NCBI RefSeq assembly: GCF_014191495.1
Contig: NZ_JACHWR010000001.1
Span: 310,001-374,000 of the forward strand
Length of the DNA: 64,000 nucleotides
Source of the DNA: Nocardioides soli
GTDB taxonomy: Bacteria > Actinomycetota > Actinomycetes > Propionibacteriales > Nocardioidaceae
Direction of reading: 5' to 3'
The notes under the pieces were generated by a model. It had not been told where the DNA came from and did not search any database. It saw only the letters and a list, made by a program, of their open reading frames with translations. The position numbers and the translations under genes were made by a program. How positions within the stretch are numbered: the first letter of the stretch is position 1; each line of letters starts with the position of its first letter. This document shows, one piece after another, positions 1 to 8,821 of this stretch.

Positions 1-164
1 AGGGTCCGGTTGACGTCGGCGGTGACGGTCGTGGTCATCGACTGCACGGAGATCGGGTGGTCACTGCCGACGCCGACCTTGCCCACCTGGATCTGGCGGG
101 TCTTGCGGCGGGGCGCGAGCACCGGCGGCGGCGCCGCGGGCATGCCCAGGCTGATCTCGGTCAT
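1..164 (-). CDS. ispG: IspG (GcpE), N-terminal fragment cut by window edge
   Basis: This is the first 54 codons of 4-hydroxy-3-methylbut-2-enyl diphosphate synthase, the [4Fe-4S] enzyme of the MEP isoprenoid pathway that converts cyclic MEcPP to HMBPP. The visible N-terminus reads [14 protein letters not shown], then a basic [10 protein letters not shown] stretch and the conserved SVQSMTTT segment that begins the TIM-barrel domain. The ATG is preceded by an AGGA-type ribosome binding site. It lies 21 nt downstream of the Rip1 protease gene and downstream of dxr, the usual actinobacterial dxr-rip1-ispG order, so cotranscription is likely. The iron-sulfur domain lies outside the window. Confidence 0.93.
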   Translation of the reverse strand, partial: MTEISLGMPAAPPPVLAPRRKTRQIQVGKVGVGSDHPISVQSMTTTVTADVNRT

Positions 165-185
165 GGTCCCGATCCTAGGTCCCGG

Positions 186-1541
186 TCAGGACGCGATCCG
201 AACGGGGACGACCAGGTCCCCGACGATCAGCACCGCACCCATGACCAGCAGCACGCTGGCCACGCAGTAGGCGATCGGCAACAGCCGCGCGACATCGACG
301 TACCCGGGATCGGGGCGGCCGCGCAGCCGGGCCATCCCGCGGCGGATCGCCTCCCAGAGCGCGCCCGCGATGTGGCCGCCGTCGAGCGGCAGCAGCGGGA
401 TGAAGTTGAACATGCCGATGAAGAAGTTGAAGCCCGCGATCAGCATCAGCAGGAAGACGGCCTTCTCCTTGACCGGGAACGCCTCCTCCGACACGGTCTC
501 GCCCGCGATCCGGCCGCCCCCGACGATGCTCACGGGGCCGTTGGGGTCGCGCTCCTGGATGCCGACGATCGCCTCGGCGACGTCCCACACCTTCACCGGG
601 AGGGTGCCGAGGGCGACGACCGTGTCCTTGGTCATCCGGCCCATCTGGTCGACGGTGTAGATCGGCCCGCCCGTGTTGAGGCCGCCCAGCGTCGGGCTCA
701 CCCCGAGGAAGCCGACCTGGGTGAGGTCGGCATCGGTGGTCGACGTGGGTCGGGCGGTCACGGTCGTGTTCGTGCTGAGCGTGAGCTGCCGACCGTCGCG
801 CTCGACCACGATCGTGGCGGCGCCGTCGTCGTTGGCGCGGATCTCCTTCTGGAGCGCCTCCCAGCTCGTGAACGGCACACCGTTGAACGACACGATCCGG
901 TCGCCGACCTCGATCCCGGCGGCCTTCGCCGGCGCGACCGGATCGGTCGGACTGCAGGCGCGGTCACCCTCCGAGGCGGGCAGCACGCAGTCGACCACCG
1001 TGCTGACGACCGGACTGTAGGGCTTGGGATCGCTCAGGTTGCCGTACGTCGCGAAGACCCCGGCGAAGATGAAGAAGGCGATCAGGATGTTCACCGTGGG
1101 CCCGCCGGCCATCACGATGACCTTCTTCCACCACGCCATCTTGTAGAAGAGCCGGTCGGAGTCCTCCGGCCGGATCGTCTCCCACTCGGCCGCCCGCGCG
1201 TCCGAGATCAGCTGGGTGAACATGCCGGTGTTGGACTTGCGCACGCGCACGACCTGGTTGCCCTGGGCGTCGACCGTGACGTCGTCGGCGAGTTCCACCG
1301 CACCGGGCGGCAGCATCCCGACGATCTTGACGAAGCCGCCGAGCGGGATCGCCTTCACGCCGTACTCGGTCTCCCCGACCTGCTTGCTCCAGACGGTGGG
1401 CCCGAAGCCGATGAAGTACTGGGTGACCTTCCCGCCGAACTTCTTGGCCGGGATCATGTGGCCGAGCTCGTGGAGGGCGATCGAGGCCATGATGGCGGTC
1501 GCGAAGATCACCACCCCGAGCAGGTAGAACAGAGCGCTCAC
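186..1541 (-). CDS. rip1: Site-2 intramembrane metalloprotease (Rip1/RseP, M50)
   Basis: This 451-residue membrane protease cleaves transmembrane substrates such as anti-sigma factors within the bilayer. The zinc motif HELGH lies at about residues 24-28 in the first membrane segment. A PDZ-like domain (around residues 200-270, with GIEVGDRIVSFNG) follows, and the third zinc ligand is in LPLDGGH at about residues 384-390. A GTG start is used, with a GAGGA ribosome binding site 6-7 nt upstream. It sits between dxr and ispG, the conserved actinobacterial position of Rip1. Substrates cannot be deduced here; the regulatory role is known from mycobacterial homologues. Confidence 0.93.
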   Translation of the reverse strand: MSALFYLLGVVIFATAIMASIALHELGHMIPAKKFGGKVTQYFIGFGPTVWSKQVGETEYGVKAIPLGGFVKIVGMLPPGAVELADDVTVDAQGNQVVRVRKSNTGMFTQLISDARAAEWETIRPEDSDRLFYKMAWWKKVIVMAGGPTVNILIAFFIFAGVFATYGNLSDPKPYSPVVSTVVDCVLPASEGDRACSPTDPVAPAKAAGIEVGDRIVSFNGVPFTSWEALQKEIRANDDGAATIVVERDGRQLTLSTNTTVTARPTSTTDADLTQVGFLGVSPTLGGLNTGGPIYTVDQMGRMTKDTVVALGTLPVKVWDVAEAIVGIQERDPNGPVSIVGGGRIAGETVSEEAFPVKEKAVFLLMLIAGFNFFIGMFNFIPLLPLDGGHIAGALWEAIRRGMARLRGRPDPGYVDVARLLPIAYCVASVLLVMGAVLIVGDLVVPVRIAS

Positions 1542-1570
1542 TGCCCATCCTCACTCATGTACGGCCTCAC

Positions 1571-2656
1571 TCATGTCCGGCCCTCGATCAGCTGGCGGGC
1601 CGCGTCGCGGGCCCAGGCGTCGGCAGCGAGGACGTCCTCGATGCCCACCTCAGAGGGTACGACGTGCCGGCTGAGAACTTCCTGAACCGTGGGGACGATC
1701 CCGGTGAATCCGAGCCGACCGGACCGGAAGGCGTCGACGCACTCCTCGTTGGCCGCGTTGTAGACGGCCGGGGCGGTGCCGCCGCGCTCCCCCGCCTGCC
1801 GCGCCAGCGCGACCGCCGGGAACGCCTCGTCGTCGAGCGGGAAGAACTCCCACGTCTCCGGCCTCGTCCAGTCGACCGGCGGCGCCGTGTCGGGCACCCG
1901 GTCGGGCCAGGCCAGGCCGAGCGCGATCGGGATCAGCATCGTCGGCGGACTCGCCTGCACCAGCGTCGAGCCGTCGACGAACTCGACCATCGAGTGCACG
2001 ACGCTGGTCGGGTGCACGACGACCTCGATGCGGTCGAACGGGATCCCGAAGAGCAGGTGCGCCTCGATGACCTCCAGGCCCTTGTTGACCAGCGTCGCGG
2101 AGTTGATCGTGACGACCGGACCCATGTCCCACGTCGGGTGCGCCAGCGCCTGCGCGGGAGTGACGTCGGCGAGCTCCGCACGGGAGCGCCCGCGGAACGG
2201 CCCGCCGCTGGCGGTCAGCACCAGCCGGCGTACCTCGTCGGGCGAGCCCCCGCGCAGGCACTGGGCGAGCGCGCTGTGCTCGGAGTCGACGGGCACGAGC
2301 TGGCCGGGCCTGGCGCGGTCGAGCACCAGCGGGCCGCCCACGATCAGCGACTCCTTGTTGGCGAGCGCGAGGGTGTTGCCGGCGTCGAGGGCGGCCAGGG
2401 TCGGCCGCAGCCCGACCGCGCCGGTGATGCCGTTGAGGACGACATCGCACTCCAGCGACGCGGCCGCGACGCTCGCGTCCTCCCCCAGCCCGGAGTACGC
2501 CGGCGCGAACTCCGCCACCTGCCGCTCGAACAGCTCGGGCTGCGAGCCGCCGGCCGTGAGCGCCACGACCCGGAACCGGTCCGGGTTGGCGCGCACGATC
2601 TCGAGGGCCTGGGTGCCGATGGAGCCGGTGCTGCCGAGGATCACGACGTCTCTCAC
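1571..2656 (-). CDS. dxr: 1-deoxy-D-xylulose 5-phosphate reductoisomerase
   Basis: This enzyme converts DXP to 2-C-methyl-D-erythritol 4-phosphate with NADPH, the committed step of the MEP pathway, which is completed later by the neighbouring ispG. The N-terminal Rossmann motif [11 protein letters not shown], the NADPH/substrate segment [10 protein letters not shown], the metal-site DSEHSAL and the flexible-loop region around TWDMGP are all present. I favour the GTG at 2656 ([12 protein letters not shown]) because it leaves the usual short N-terminus and lies 6 nt behind a GAGACT box. A GTG at 2674 would add six residues. The start region is divergent from gabT, so the two promoters overlap. 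Confidence 0.95.
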   Translation of the reverse strand: MRDVVILGSTGSIGTQALEIVRANPDRFRVVALTAGGSQPELFERQVAEFAPAYSGLGEDASVAAASLECDVVLNGITGAVGLRPTLAALDAGNTLALANKESLIVGGPLVLDRARPGQLVPVDSEHSALAQCLRGGSPDEVRRLVLTASGGPFRGRSRAELADVTPAQALAHPTWDMGPVVTINSATLVNKGLEVIEAHLLFGIPFDRIEVVVHPTSVVHSMVEFVDGSTLVQASPPTMLIPIALGLAWPDRVPDTAPPVDWTRPETWEFFPLDDEAFPAVALARQAGERGGTAPAVYNAANEECVDAFRSGRLGFTGIVPTVQEVLSRHVVPSEVGIEDVLAADAWARDAARQLIEGRT

Positions 2657-2674
2657 CGGTCCAGTCTCGCCCAC

Positions 2675-2680
2675 TAGTGT
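2675..2680 (+). promoter_or_regulatory. -10 box of a probable leaderless promoter for gabT
   Basis: TAGTGT ends 6 nt before the ATG of gabT. The spacing puts the transcription start at or next to the start codon. No Shine-Dalgarno sequence is present, which fits a leaderless mRNA, common in actinobacteria. Confidence 0.5.
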
Positions 2681-2686
2681 CGGTGC

Positions 2687-4006
2687 ATGAGCATCGCGCA
2701 GGAACGCCGACTCGTCACCGCCATCCCCGGCCCGGGCTCACTCGAGCGGCTGGAGCGCAAGAAGGCGCTCGTCGCCGACGGCGTCGGCACCACGCTGCCG
2801 GTCTTCGTCGCCGAGGCCGGCGGCGGAGTGCTCGTCGACGTCGACGGCAACCACCTGATCGACCTCGGCTCCGGCATCGCGGTCACCACGGTCGGCAACG
2901 CCGCGCCCGGGGTGGTCCGACGCGTGCAGGAGCAGGTCGCGGCGTTCACGCACACCTGCTTCATGATCACGCCCTACGACGGCTACGTCGACGTGTGCGC
3001 CGCGCTGGCGGAGCTGACGCCCGGCGTCCACGCCAAGAAGTCCGCGCTGTTCAACTCCGGCGCCGAGGCCGTCGAGAACGCCGTGAAGATCGCGCGGGTC
3101 GCGACCGGCCGCGACGCCGTGGCCGTCTTCGACCACGCCTACCACGGCCGCACCAACCTCACGATGGCGATGACCGCGAAGAACATGCCGTACAAGAACG
3201 GCTTCGGCCCGTTCGCCAGCGAGGTCTACCGGGCGCCGATGTCCTATCCCCTGCGCGACGGGCTCTCCGGCGAGGAGGCCGCGGCCCGCGCGATCGACGT
3301 GCTCGACAAGCAGGTCGGCGCGGCCAACCTCGCCTGCGTGGTGATCGAGCCGATCCAGGGCGAGGGCGGCTTCGTCGTGCCGGCGCCGGGGTTCCTCCCC
3401 GCGCTCGCCGCCTGGTCGCAGGAGCACGGCATCGTCTTCATCGCCGACGAGATCCAGTCGGGCTTCTGCCGCACCGGCGACTGGTTCGCCTGCGACCACG
3501 AAGGCGTGGTGCCCGACCTCGTCACGACCGCGAAGGGCATCGCCGGCGGCCTCCCTCTCGCCGGCGTCACCGGCCGCGCCGAGCTGATGGACGCCGTCCA
3601 CGTCGGCGGCCTCGGCGGCACGTACGGCGGCAACCCGATCGCCTGCGCGGCGGCGCTCGGCGCGATCGAGGAGATGCGCACCCACGACCTCGTCTCCCGG
3701 GCCCGCGAGATCGAGGCGCTCATGGAGACCCGGCTCGGCGCGCTGCGCGCCGAGCACGACGTGATCGCCGACGTGCGCGGTCGCGGCGCGATGATGGCGA
3801 TCGAGCTGTGCCGGCCCGGCACCACCGAGCCCGACCCGGCACGGATCGCGGCCGTCGCGGCGTACTGCCACCGGCACGGCGTCGTCACGCTCACCTGCGG
3901 CACCTGGGGCAACGTCTTCCGGTTCCTGCCGCCGCTCTCCATCGGCGACGCGCTCCTCACGGAGGGCTTCGACGTCGTCGCGGAGGCATTCGCCGCGACC
4001 CGGTGA
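2687..4006 (+). CDS. gabT: 4-aminobutyrate--2-oxoglutarate aminotransferase
   Basis: This class III PLP-dependent aminotransferase of 439 residues moves the amino group of GABA to 2-oxoglutarate, giving succinate semialdehyde. The PLP-phosphate site [14 protein letters not shown], the cofactor aspartate in [12 protein letters not shown] and the Schiff-base lysine in [14 protein letters not shown] are all present. N- and C-termini fit actinobacterial GabT. It lies at the edge of a polyamine catabolic island and would consume the GABA made by the aldehyde dehydrogenase encoded at 10.2-11.6 kb. It is transcribed alone, divergently from dxr. No succinate-semialdehyde dehydrogenase is adjacent, so that step must be encoded elsewhere. 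Confidence 0.9.
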   Translation: MSIAQERRLVTAIPGPGSLERLERKKALVADGVGTTLPVFVAEAGGGVLVDVDGNHLIDLGSGIAVTTVGNAAPGVVRRVQEQVAAFTHTCFMITPYDGYVDVCAALAELTPGVHAKKSALFNSGAEAVENAVKIARVATGRDAVAVFDHAYHGRTNLTMAMTAKNMPYKNGFGPFASEVYRAPMSYPLRDGLSGEEAAARAIDVLDKQVGAANLACVVIEPIQGEGGFVVPAPGFLPALAAWSQEHGIVFIADEIQSGFCRTGDWFACDHEGVVPDLVTTAKGIAGGLPLAGVTGRAELMDAVHVGGLGGTYGGNPIACAAALGAIEEMRTHDLVSRAREIEALMETRLGALRAEHDVIADVRGRGAMMAIELCRPGTTEPDPARIAAVAAYCHRHGVVTLTCGTWGNVFRFLPPLSIGDALLTEGFDVVAEAFAATR

Positions 4007-4263
4007 CGCCGACCCGCCCGGGCCCGGCCGGCTGATGGGGCCGGAGGGTGCGGGGGCGGAAAGAGGAAGTCACCTGGAACGCGGTCGGTGCACCGCGCGG
4101 CGGATCAGCCAGGCGCCCGCCCCCGCATCTTCCAGAGCGTCCGGACCGGCCGCGGCGTTACATCGCGGCGTACGGTCGCACTCGGATCGACCGGCCCGCG
4201 CCTGTCGATCCCGGGCCGCCCCGCCCGTCATCACGACGACCGCATCGCACCGAGGAGGATCCC
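4007..4263. other. Intergenic region between gabT and the YCII gene
   Basis: These 257 bp carry no convincing gene. Just after gabT there is a GC-rich imperfect inverted repeat (CCGGCC and GGCCGG arms, about 4022-4046) that could act as a GC-type terminator, but no T-run follows it. The 3' end carries the GAGGAGG ribosome binding site of the YCII-domain gene. Confidence 0.4.
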
Positions 4264-4629
4264 GTGTCCGCAGAACGTCGTCGCTACCTGCTGCTGCTCC
4301 CGGCTCCGGAGGAGGAGTGGGCGAGGCTGCCCGAGTCGGAGCACGAGCTCGGCATGGAGAACCATCGTCGGTTCCACGAGGCGCTGGCGGCCCGAGGCCA
4401 CGAGCTGGTGCTCACGAGCCCGCTCGAGCCGTCGAGCGAGGCGATCTCGATGCGCAACACCGGCCGCGGGTCGGTCGTCGTGACCGACGGCCCGTTCACC
4501 GAGACCGTCGAGCAGATCGTCGGCTTCTACCTCGTGGAGTCGGCCGACGAGCAGGATCTGATCGAGATCGTGCGTGCGTTCGCCGAGGGCGGCGACCACG
4601 TCGAGCTGCGGCGGCTGGCGTCGGCCTAG
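4264..4629 (+). CDS. YCII-related domain protein
   Basis: This is a 121-residue single-domain protein of the YCII/DGPF type, a dimeric alpha-beta barrel fold of unclear function, often encoded near ECF sigma factors. The sequence RYLLLLPAPEEEW opens the first strand. The family signature appears as VVVTDGPFTETVEQIVGFYLVE, close to the DGPFxExKE motif, and the EIVRAFAEGG helix follows. I chose the GTG at 4264 because a strong GAGGAGG lies 7 nt upstream, whereas the longer open frame has no conserved N-terminus. The 3' end overlaps the convergent ABC transporter gene by 4 nt. No sigma factor gene is nearby. Confidence 0.8.
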   Translation: MSAERRRYLLLLPAPEEEWARLPESEHELGMENHRRFHEALAARGHELVLTSPLEPSSEAISMRNTGRGSVVVTDGPFTETVEQIVGFYLVESADEQDLIEIVRAFAEGGDHVELRRLASA

Positions 4630-7600
4630 CCGGCGAGGTGTCCCCACCGGGGCGCCAGCTCCGCCCACGGGCCGACGGCCGCCACGCGGCCCTCGACGAG
4701 CACCACCACCCGGTCGGCCTGGGCCAGGGCGGCGCGCTTCGAGGTCGCGCCGACGACGGTCGCACCGGCTCGGCGCAGCGCCGTCCACAGCTCGATCTCG
4801 GTGGCGGCGTCGAGCGCCGACGACACGTCGTCGGCGAGCAGCAGCTCGGCGTCGCAGGCGACCCCGCGCGCGAGGGCGAGCCGCTGCACCTGGCCGCCCG
4901 AGAGCCGGACGCCCCGGTGGCCGACGAGCGCGTCGGGGCCGCCCGCCACCGCGACGTCCTGCGTGAGCCGGGCCGTCTCCAGGGCGGGGACGACCCGCCG
5001 GTCGGGGTGGTCGAGGTGGACGTTGTCGGCGAACGTGCCCGACAGCACCCGGGGCACCTGCGCCACGTGGGCGACCCGCCCCGGGCGGAGGAAGGACTGC
5101 CCGTCGGCCACGGGTACGTCGTTCCAGCGGATCTCGCCCGTGCTGGACACGAGCCCGGCGAGCGCCGAGAGCAGGCTCGACTTGCCGGAGCCGACCTGAC
5201 CGAGCAGCAGCACCAGCTCCTGCGCGGACACGCTGAGGTCGACGTCGCTGACGCCGATCGTGCCGTCGTCGTGGACGGCCGAGACGCCGCGGAGCTCGAG
5301 GGTGCGTAGTGGGTCGCGCACCCCCGCGAGCGGGGCGGGTGCGGTGCCGCGCACGAGGTCGACGCCCTCGGGCAGGTCCATGAGGTCGCCGCCGCCGGCG
5401 AGCCGGCTGGTGGCCTGCATCCAGGCGCGGGTGCCGGGTGCCTCGGTGATGACGGCACCGGCCACCCGGCCGAACCAGTCGAAGCCGTTGACCGCGCCGG
5501 CCACCAGCAGCGCGGTGGCGAGGCCCCAGCCGCCGGCGACCAGGACCGCCCAGGCGGTGACGACGCCGCACTGGACCATCACGACCGGCACGCCGTCGAG
5601 CAGCGCCTGCACCCGGTGCTCGCGCACCGCGGCCTGGACCCGCCCGCCGTCGACCTCGCGCAGGTGGGCGTGGACGCTCGGCGTCGACGCGGCGAGCTTG
5701 ACCGTGCGCACCGAGTCGAGGGCCGAGACGAGCGAGCGGCCGAAGCGCGCCCGTGCTGCCGCGGACGCGGCGGCGGACCGGCCGGCGACCCGGCGCCCGA
5801 ACGACGACGCCAGCGACGACGTCAGCATCACCGCGAGCAGCACGCCACCGGCGAGCAGGCTCTGGGCCAGCAGCGCGGTGACCACGGCGACCACGAGGCC
5901 GCTGACGAAGTCGACCCACCGGTCGGCGTACCGGGCCAGGCGGTCGGCGTCCATGGTGCGGGCGACGACCTCGCCGGGCGGGGTACGGCGCAGCCGGTGC
6001 TGCTCGGTCTGGCCGGCGAGCACCGTCGTGCGGACCCGCAGCATCACCGCGATCCACCAGCGCGGGTAGCGCCGGATCGCCTCGGCCAGCAGCAGCGGCG
6101 ACACGATCAGGGACGCGACCAGGGCGACCGTGAGCCGGGTCGGGTCGCCGTCCTCCTGGAGCGTCTCGACCAGGTGTCCCCACGCCCAGCCGGTGAACAC
6201 GCCGAACGCGCCGGTGAGCGCGGACACGAGGAACAGCACGATCGACACGGCGCCCCACCGCGGCTCGATCAGCAGCGCCCGCAGCGTCGAGCGGGCCAGG
6301 CCCGGCACCGGCTTCAGCGCGGGTGCCGCGGGTGGCTCGCCCGTCCGCCGCGCGGTGCCGACCTGCTGTGCGTCGACGGCGGCCTCCCGCTCGACCTGGT
6401 CGAGTCGGTCGTCCTCGGCCGACGCCTCCAGCAGCGCGCGGAACGGGCCGGCCTCGGCGACGAGCCGGGCGCGCGGGCCGCGCTGCACGACGCGGCCGTC
6501 GTCGAGCACCGCGACCTGCTCGGCGCGCTCGGTGGTGGACAGGCGGTGCGCGACCAGCAGCCCGGTGCGGCCGGCGAGCAGCCGGTCGGCGGCCCGGACG
6601 ACGTGGGCCTCGGTCACCGGGTCCATGCGCGCCGTCGCCTCGTCGAGCACGACCACCCGGACGTCGCGGACCAGCAGCCGGGCGAACGCGACCAGCTGCT
6701 CCTCCCCCGCCGAGAGCGTGGTGCCGCCGGGGCCGAGCAGCGTGTCGAGGCCCTCGGACAGCCCGGCGACCCAGTCGTCGAGGCCGAGCTCGGCCACCGC
6801 GGCCGCGATGTCGGCGCGGGGGACGTCGGAGAAGAGCGTGATGTTCTCGGCGAGCGTGCCGGCCAGGATCTCGGTGCGCTGGGTGACGACGCCGACGGCG
6901 GCGCGCAGCCCCTGCAGCTCGAGGTCGCGCACGTCGATGCCGCCGAGGAGCACCGAGCCGGGCTCGGGCTCGACCGCCCGCGACAGCAGCGACGCCAACG
7001 TGGACTTGCCGGATCCGGTGCGGCCGACCAGCGCGCAGGTGGTGCCGGCCGGCACGTGCAGGTCGACGTGGCGCAGGGCGAACCGCCCCTCGGCGTACGC
7101 GAAGTGCAGGTCGCGGAAGGAGAGGTCGAGCCGCCCGTCGGGGAGCTCGGCGCCGTCGGTCGGCTCCTGCTCGGCGCCGAGCAGGCCGCGCAGCCGGAGC
7201 ACGGCGCCGAAGCCGGCCTGGAGGTCGGGGAGGTGGCGCGCCAGCTGGTCGACCTGGCCGACGAACATCGTGGTGACCAGGAACAGCGTGACCAGCGAGG
7301 CCGTGCCGAGATGGTCGCTCGCCACGAGGGCGACGCCGACCAGGGCGGTGCCCGCCAGGACGGCGTGCAGGAGGGTGCCGGTGCGGCGGCTGACCCGGGC
7401 CTCGAGCTCGAGCACGACCGCGAACAGCCGGTGCACCCGGGCCGCGAGCTCGGTGGTGCGCCGCAGCACGTGGGCCTGCCCCAGGCTGGCACGCAGGTCG
7501 TCGCGGCCGGCGACGCCCTCCTCCAGGGCGGCCGCGTGGTCGGTCCACGCGGCCTCCTCCTCGACCTTGCGGGCCGAGATCTGCGGCAGCAGCGGCCGGA

Positions 7601-8147
7601 CGACGCCGAACGCGGCGACCCCGGCGAGCGGGAAGAGCAGGAACGCCGGCCACCAGGTGAAGCCGGCCACCAGCCACAGCGGCCCGGACGCGAGCACGGT
7701 GCGCATCGCCATCCAGACGCTCTGCCGGAGCAGGGTGCCGACCTCGTGGGTGTCGTCGTCGACCCGGTCGAGCACCTCGCCGACGGCCTGCTCGGTGAGC
7801 GCGGCGAGCGGCTGGTCGAGGGCGGCGTCGAGCAGGTCGGCACGGAGCCGGCCCTCGGCGCGGTCGACGACGCCGGCCCACAGCGTGCGGCCGACCGTGT
7901 CGAGCACCGCGGCCCCCACGACGCACAGCGCGAGGACCCCGACGAGTCCGCTCGACGCGTGCTCCGCGAGCCGCCCGGCGACCAGCGAGCCGAGCGACGT
8001 ACCGACCGCCGCGATCGCGCAGGCGACGACCGCCACGACGGCCACCGGCGTGCGGAGGCGACGCCAGTCGACGGTCCGGGCGGGTTCGGGAGGACCGGGA
8101 GGGGCGGACCGGAGCGACCGGTCGGCGTCGAGCTGGGTGGCAGGCAT
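4626..8147 (-). CDS. Fused two-half ABC exporter with asymmetric ATP sites
   Basis: This 1173-residue protein is a full ABC exporter: TMD1-NBD1-linker-TMD2-NBD2. NBD1 has Walker A GRTGSGKST (about residue 375), a degraded signature LSAGEEQ (about 478), Walker B VVVLDEA with the catalytic Glu (about 502) and the switch His in AHRLST (about 532). NBD2 has Walker A GQVGSGKSS (about 984), an intact LSGGQ (about 1080), but Asp in place of the catalytic Glu (LLLADDVSS) and ATSKR where the switch His should be. An acidic, charged linker spans about 570-630. The family is heterodimer-type exporters of drugs, lipids or peptides; the substrate is unknown. It appears monocistronic. Confidence 0.88.
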   Translation of the reverse strand: MPATQLDADRSLRSAPPGPPEPARTVDWRRLRTPVAVVAVVACAIAAVGTSLGSLVAGRLAEHASSGLVGVLALCVVGAAVLDTVGRTLWAGVVDRAEGRLRADLLDAALDQPLAALTEQAVGEVLDRVDDDTHEVGTLLRQSVWMAMRTVLASGPLWLVAGFTWWPAFLLFPLAGVAAFGVVRPLLPQISARKVEEEAAWTDHAAALEEGVAGRDDLRASLGQAHVLRRTTELAARVHRLFAVVLELEARVSRRTGTLLHAVLAGTALVGVALVASDHLGTASLVTLFLVTTMFVGQVDQLARHLPDLQAGFGAVLRLRGLLGAEQEPTDGAELPDGRLDLSFRDLHFAYAEGRFALRHVDLHVPAGTTCALVGRTGSGKSTLASLLSRAVEPEPGSVLLGGIDVRDLELQGLRAAVGVVTQRTEILAGTLAENITLFSDVPRADIAAAVAELGLDDWVAGLSEGLDTLLGPGGTTLSAGEEQLVAFARLLVRDVRVVVLDEATARMDPVTEAHVVRAADRLLAGRTGLLVAHRLSTTERAEQVAVLDDGRVVQRGPRARLVAEAGPFRALLEASAEDDRLDQVEREAAVDAQQVGTARRTGEPPAAPALKPVPGLARSTLRALLIEPRWGAVSIVLFLVSALTGAFGVFTGWAWGHLVETLQEDGDPTRLTVALVASLIVSPLLLAEAIRRYPRWWIAVMLRVRTTVLAGQTEQHRLRRTPPGEVVARTMDADRLARYADRWVDFVSGLVVAVVTALLAQSLLAGGVLLAVMLTSSLASSFGRRVAGRSAAASAAARARFGRSLVSALDSVRTVKLAASTPSVHAHLREVDGGRVQAAVREHRVQALLDGVPVVMVQCGVVTAWAVLVAGGWGLATALLVAGAVNGFDWFGRVAGAVITEAPGTRAWMQATSRLAGGGDLMDLPEGVDLVRGTAPAPLAGVRDPLRTLELRGVSAVHDDGTIGVSDVDLSVSAQELVLLLGQVGSGKSSLLSALAGLVSSTGEIRWNDVPVADGQSFLRPGRVAHVAQVPRVLSGTFADNVHLDHPDRRVVPALETARLTQDVAVAGGPDALVGHRGVRLSGGQVQRLALARGVACDAELLLADDVSSALDAATEIELWTALRRAGATVVGATSKRAALAQADRVVVLVEGRVAAVGPWAELAPRWGHLAG

Positions 8148-8201
8148 GGCGAGGTACGACGTTATGCCGCGGCACCGACGGTCGTCGCGTGAATATCCGG
8201 C

Positions 8202-8732
8202 TCAGAACCGCCAGCGCGTGGCGCCCCCGGGCTCGACCGTGAGCAGCGCCACCATCGAGGTCGCCTCGACCCGGTAGACCCACCACGGCGGCGGCCCGCC
8301 GGAGGGTGCGGTGAACGGAGCGGTCAGCGCGATCCCCGACTCGTCGACCACGCACGGCCACCCGTCGGCAGCCCACTCCGCGGCCCGGGCAGCCACCACC
8401 TCCGGGTCGGTCACCCGGCCGGCCGTGCCCTCGACCACGAGGTCGAACTCCTGCACCGCGAGGGCGAGCGAGCAGCGGGGGTCCCGGGCGAGGTTGCGCG
8501 CCTTGCGGGTGCCCGGCCCGGTCTCGATCCAGAACGCGCCGTCGGCCCACAGCGCCCCGATCCCGGTCGTGTGCGGACCGCCGTCGGCGTTCAGCGTCGT
8601 GATCCAGGTGCTGTGCCGGCTCGGCCCGCCGGTCTCCGGCGCCTGGGTGAAGCCCTGGCCGAGGCGCCGGGTGATCGTCGCCAGGTCCAGGATCGGGCTG
8701 TGGTCCTGGGTGTCGAGGTTCGTCGCGGTCAT
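8202..8732 (-). CDS. Pyridoxamine 5'-phosphate oxidase-family flavin/F420-binding protein
   Basis: This 176-residue protein has the split-barrel fold of the PNPOx-like superfamily, which binds FMN or F420. Visible landmarks are HSTWITTLNADGGPHTTGIG (first strands), GTRKARNLARDPRCSLAL (the phosphate-binding RKxxNLxRxP segment typical of the group) and the C-terminal VYRVEATSMVALLTVEPG. Members range from F420-dependent reductases to heme-handling proteins, so the reaction cannot be named. The gene lies 54 nt upstream of the ABC exporter gene on the same strand and could be cotranscribed. No clear Shine-Dalgarno precedes its ATG. Confidence 0.75.
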   Translation of the reverse strand: MTATNLDTQDHSPILDLATITRRLGQGFTQAPETGGPSRHSTWITTLNADGGPHTTGIGALWADGAFWIETGPGTRKARNLARDPRCSLALAVQEFDLVVEGTAGRVTDPEVVAARAAEWAADGWPCVVDESGIALTAPFTAPSGGPPPWWVYRVEATSMVALLTVEPGGATRWRF

Positions 8733-8821
8733 GTCAGATCCGACTCGACGGCGACGGCGTACTCATCGGCGCCTGCTCGGCCCACCACCAGGCCCGCCGA
8801 CCGACGTCCTGCCCGGACGCG

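Noticed and set aside
57..1685. Long open frame on the plus strand over rip1
   Set aside because: It is antisense to a clearly recognised protease gene; the Arg/Asp/Gly-rich translation has no domain and arises from GC-rich codon structure. Similar shadows over 5616-8192, 7000-8277 and 53955-56429 were dropped for the same reason.
4007..4263. Possible remnant of an ECF sigma factor gene next to the YCII gene
   Set aside because: Such genes often accompany YCII proteins, but no frame shows sigma-factor motifs.
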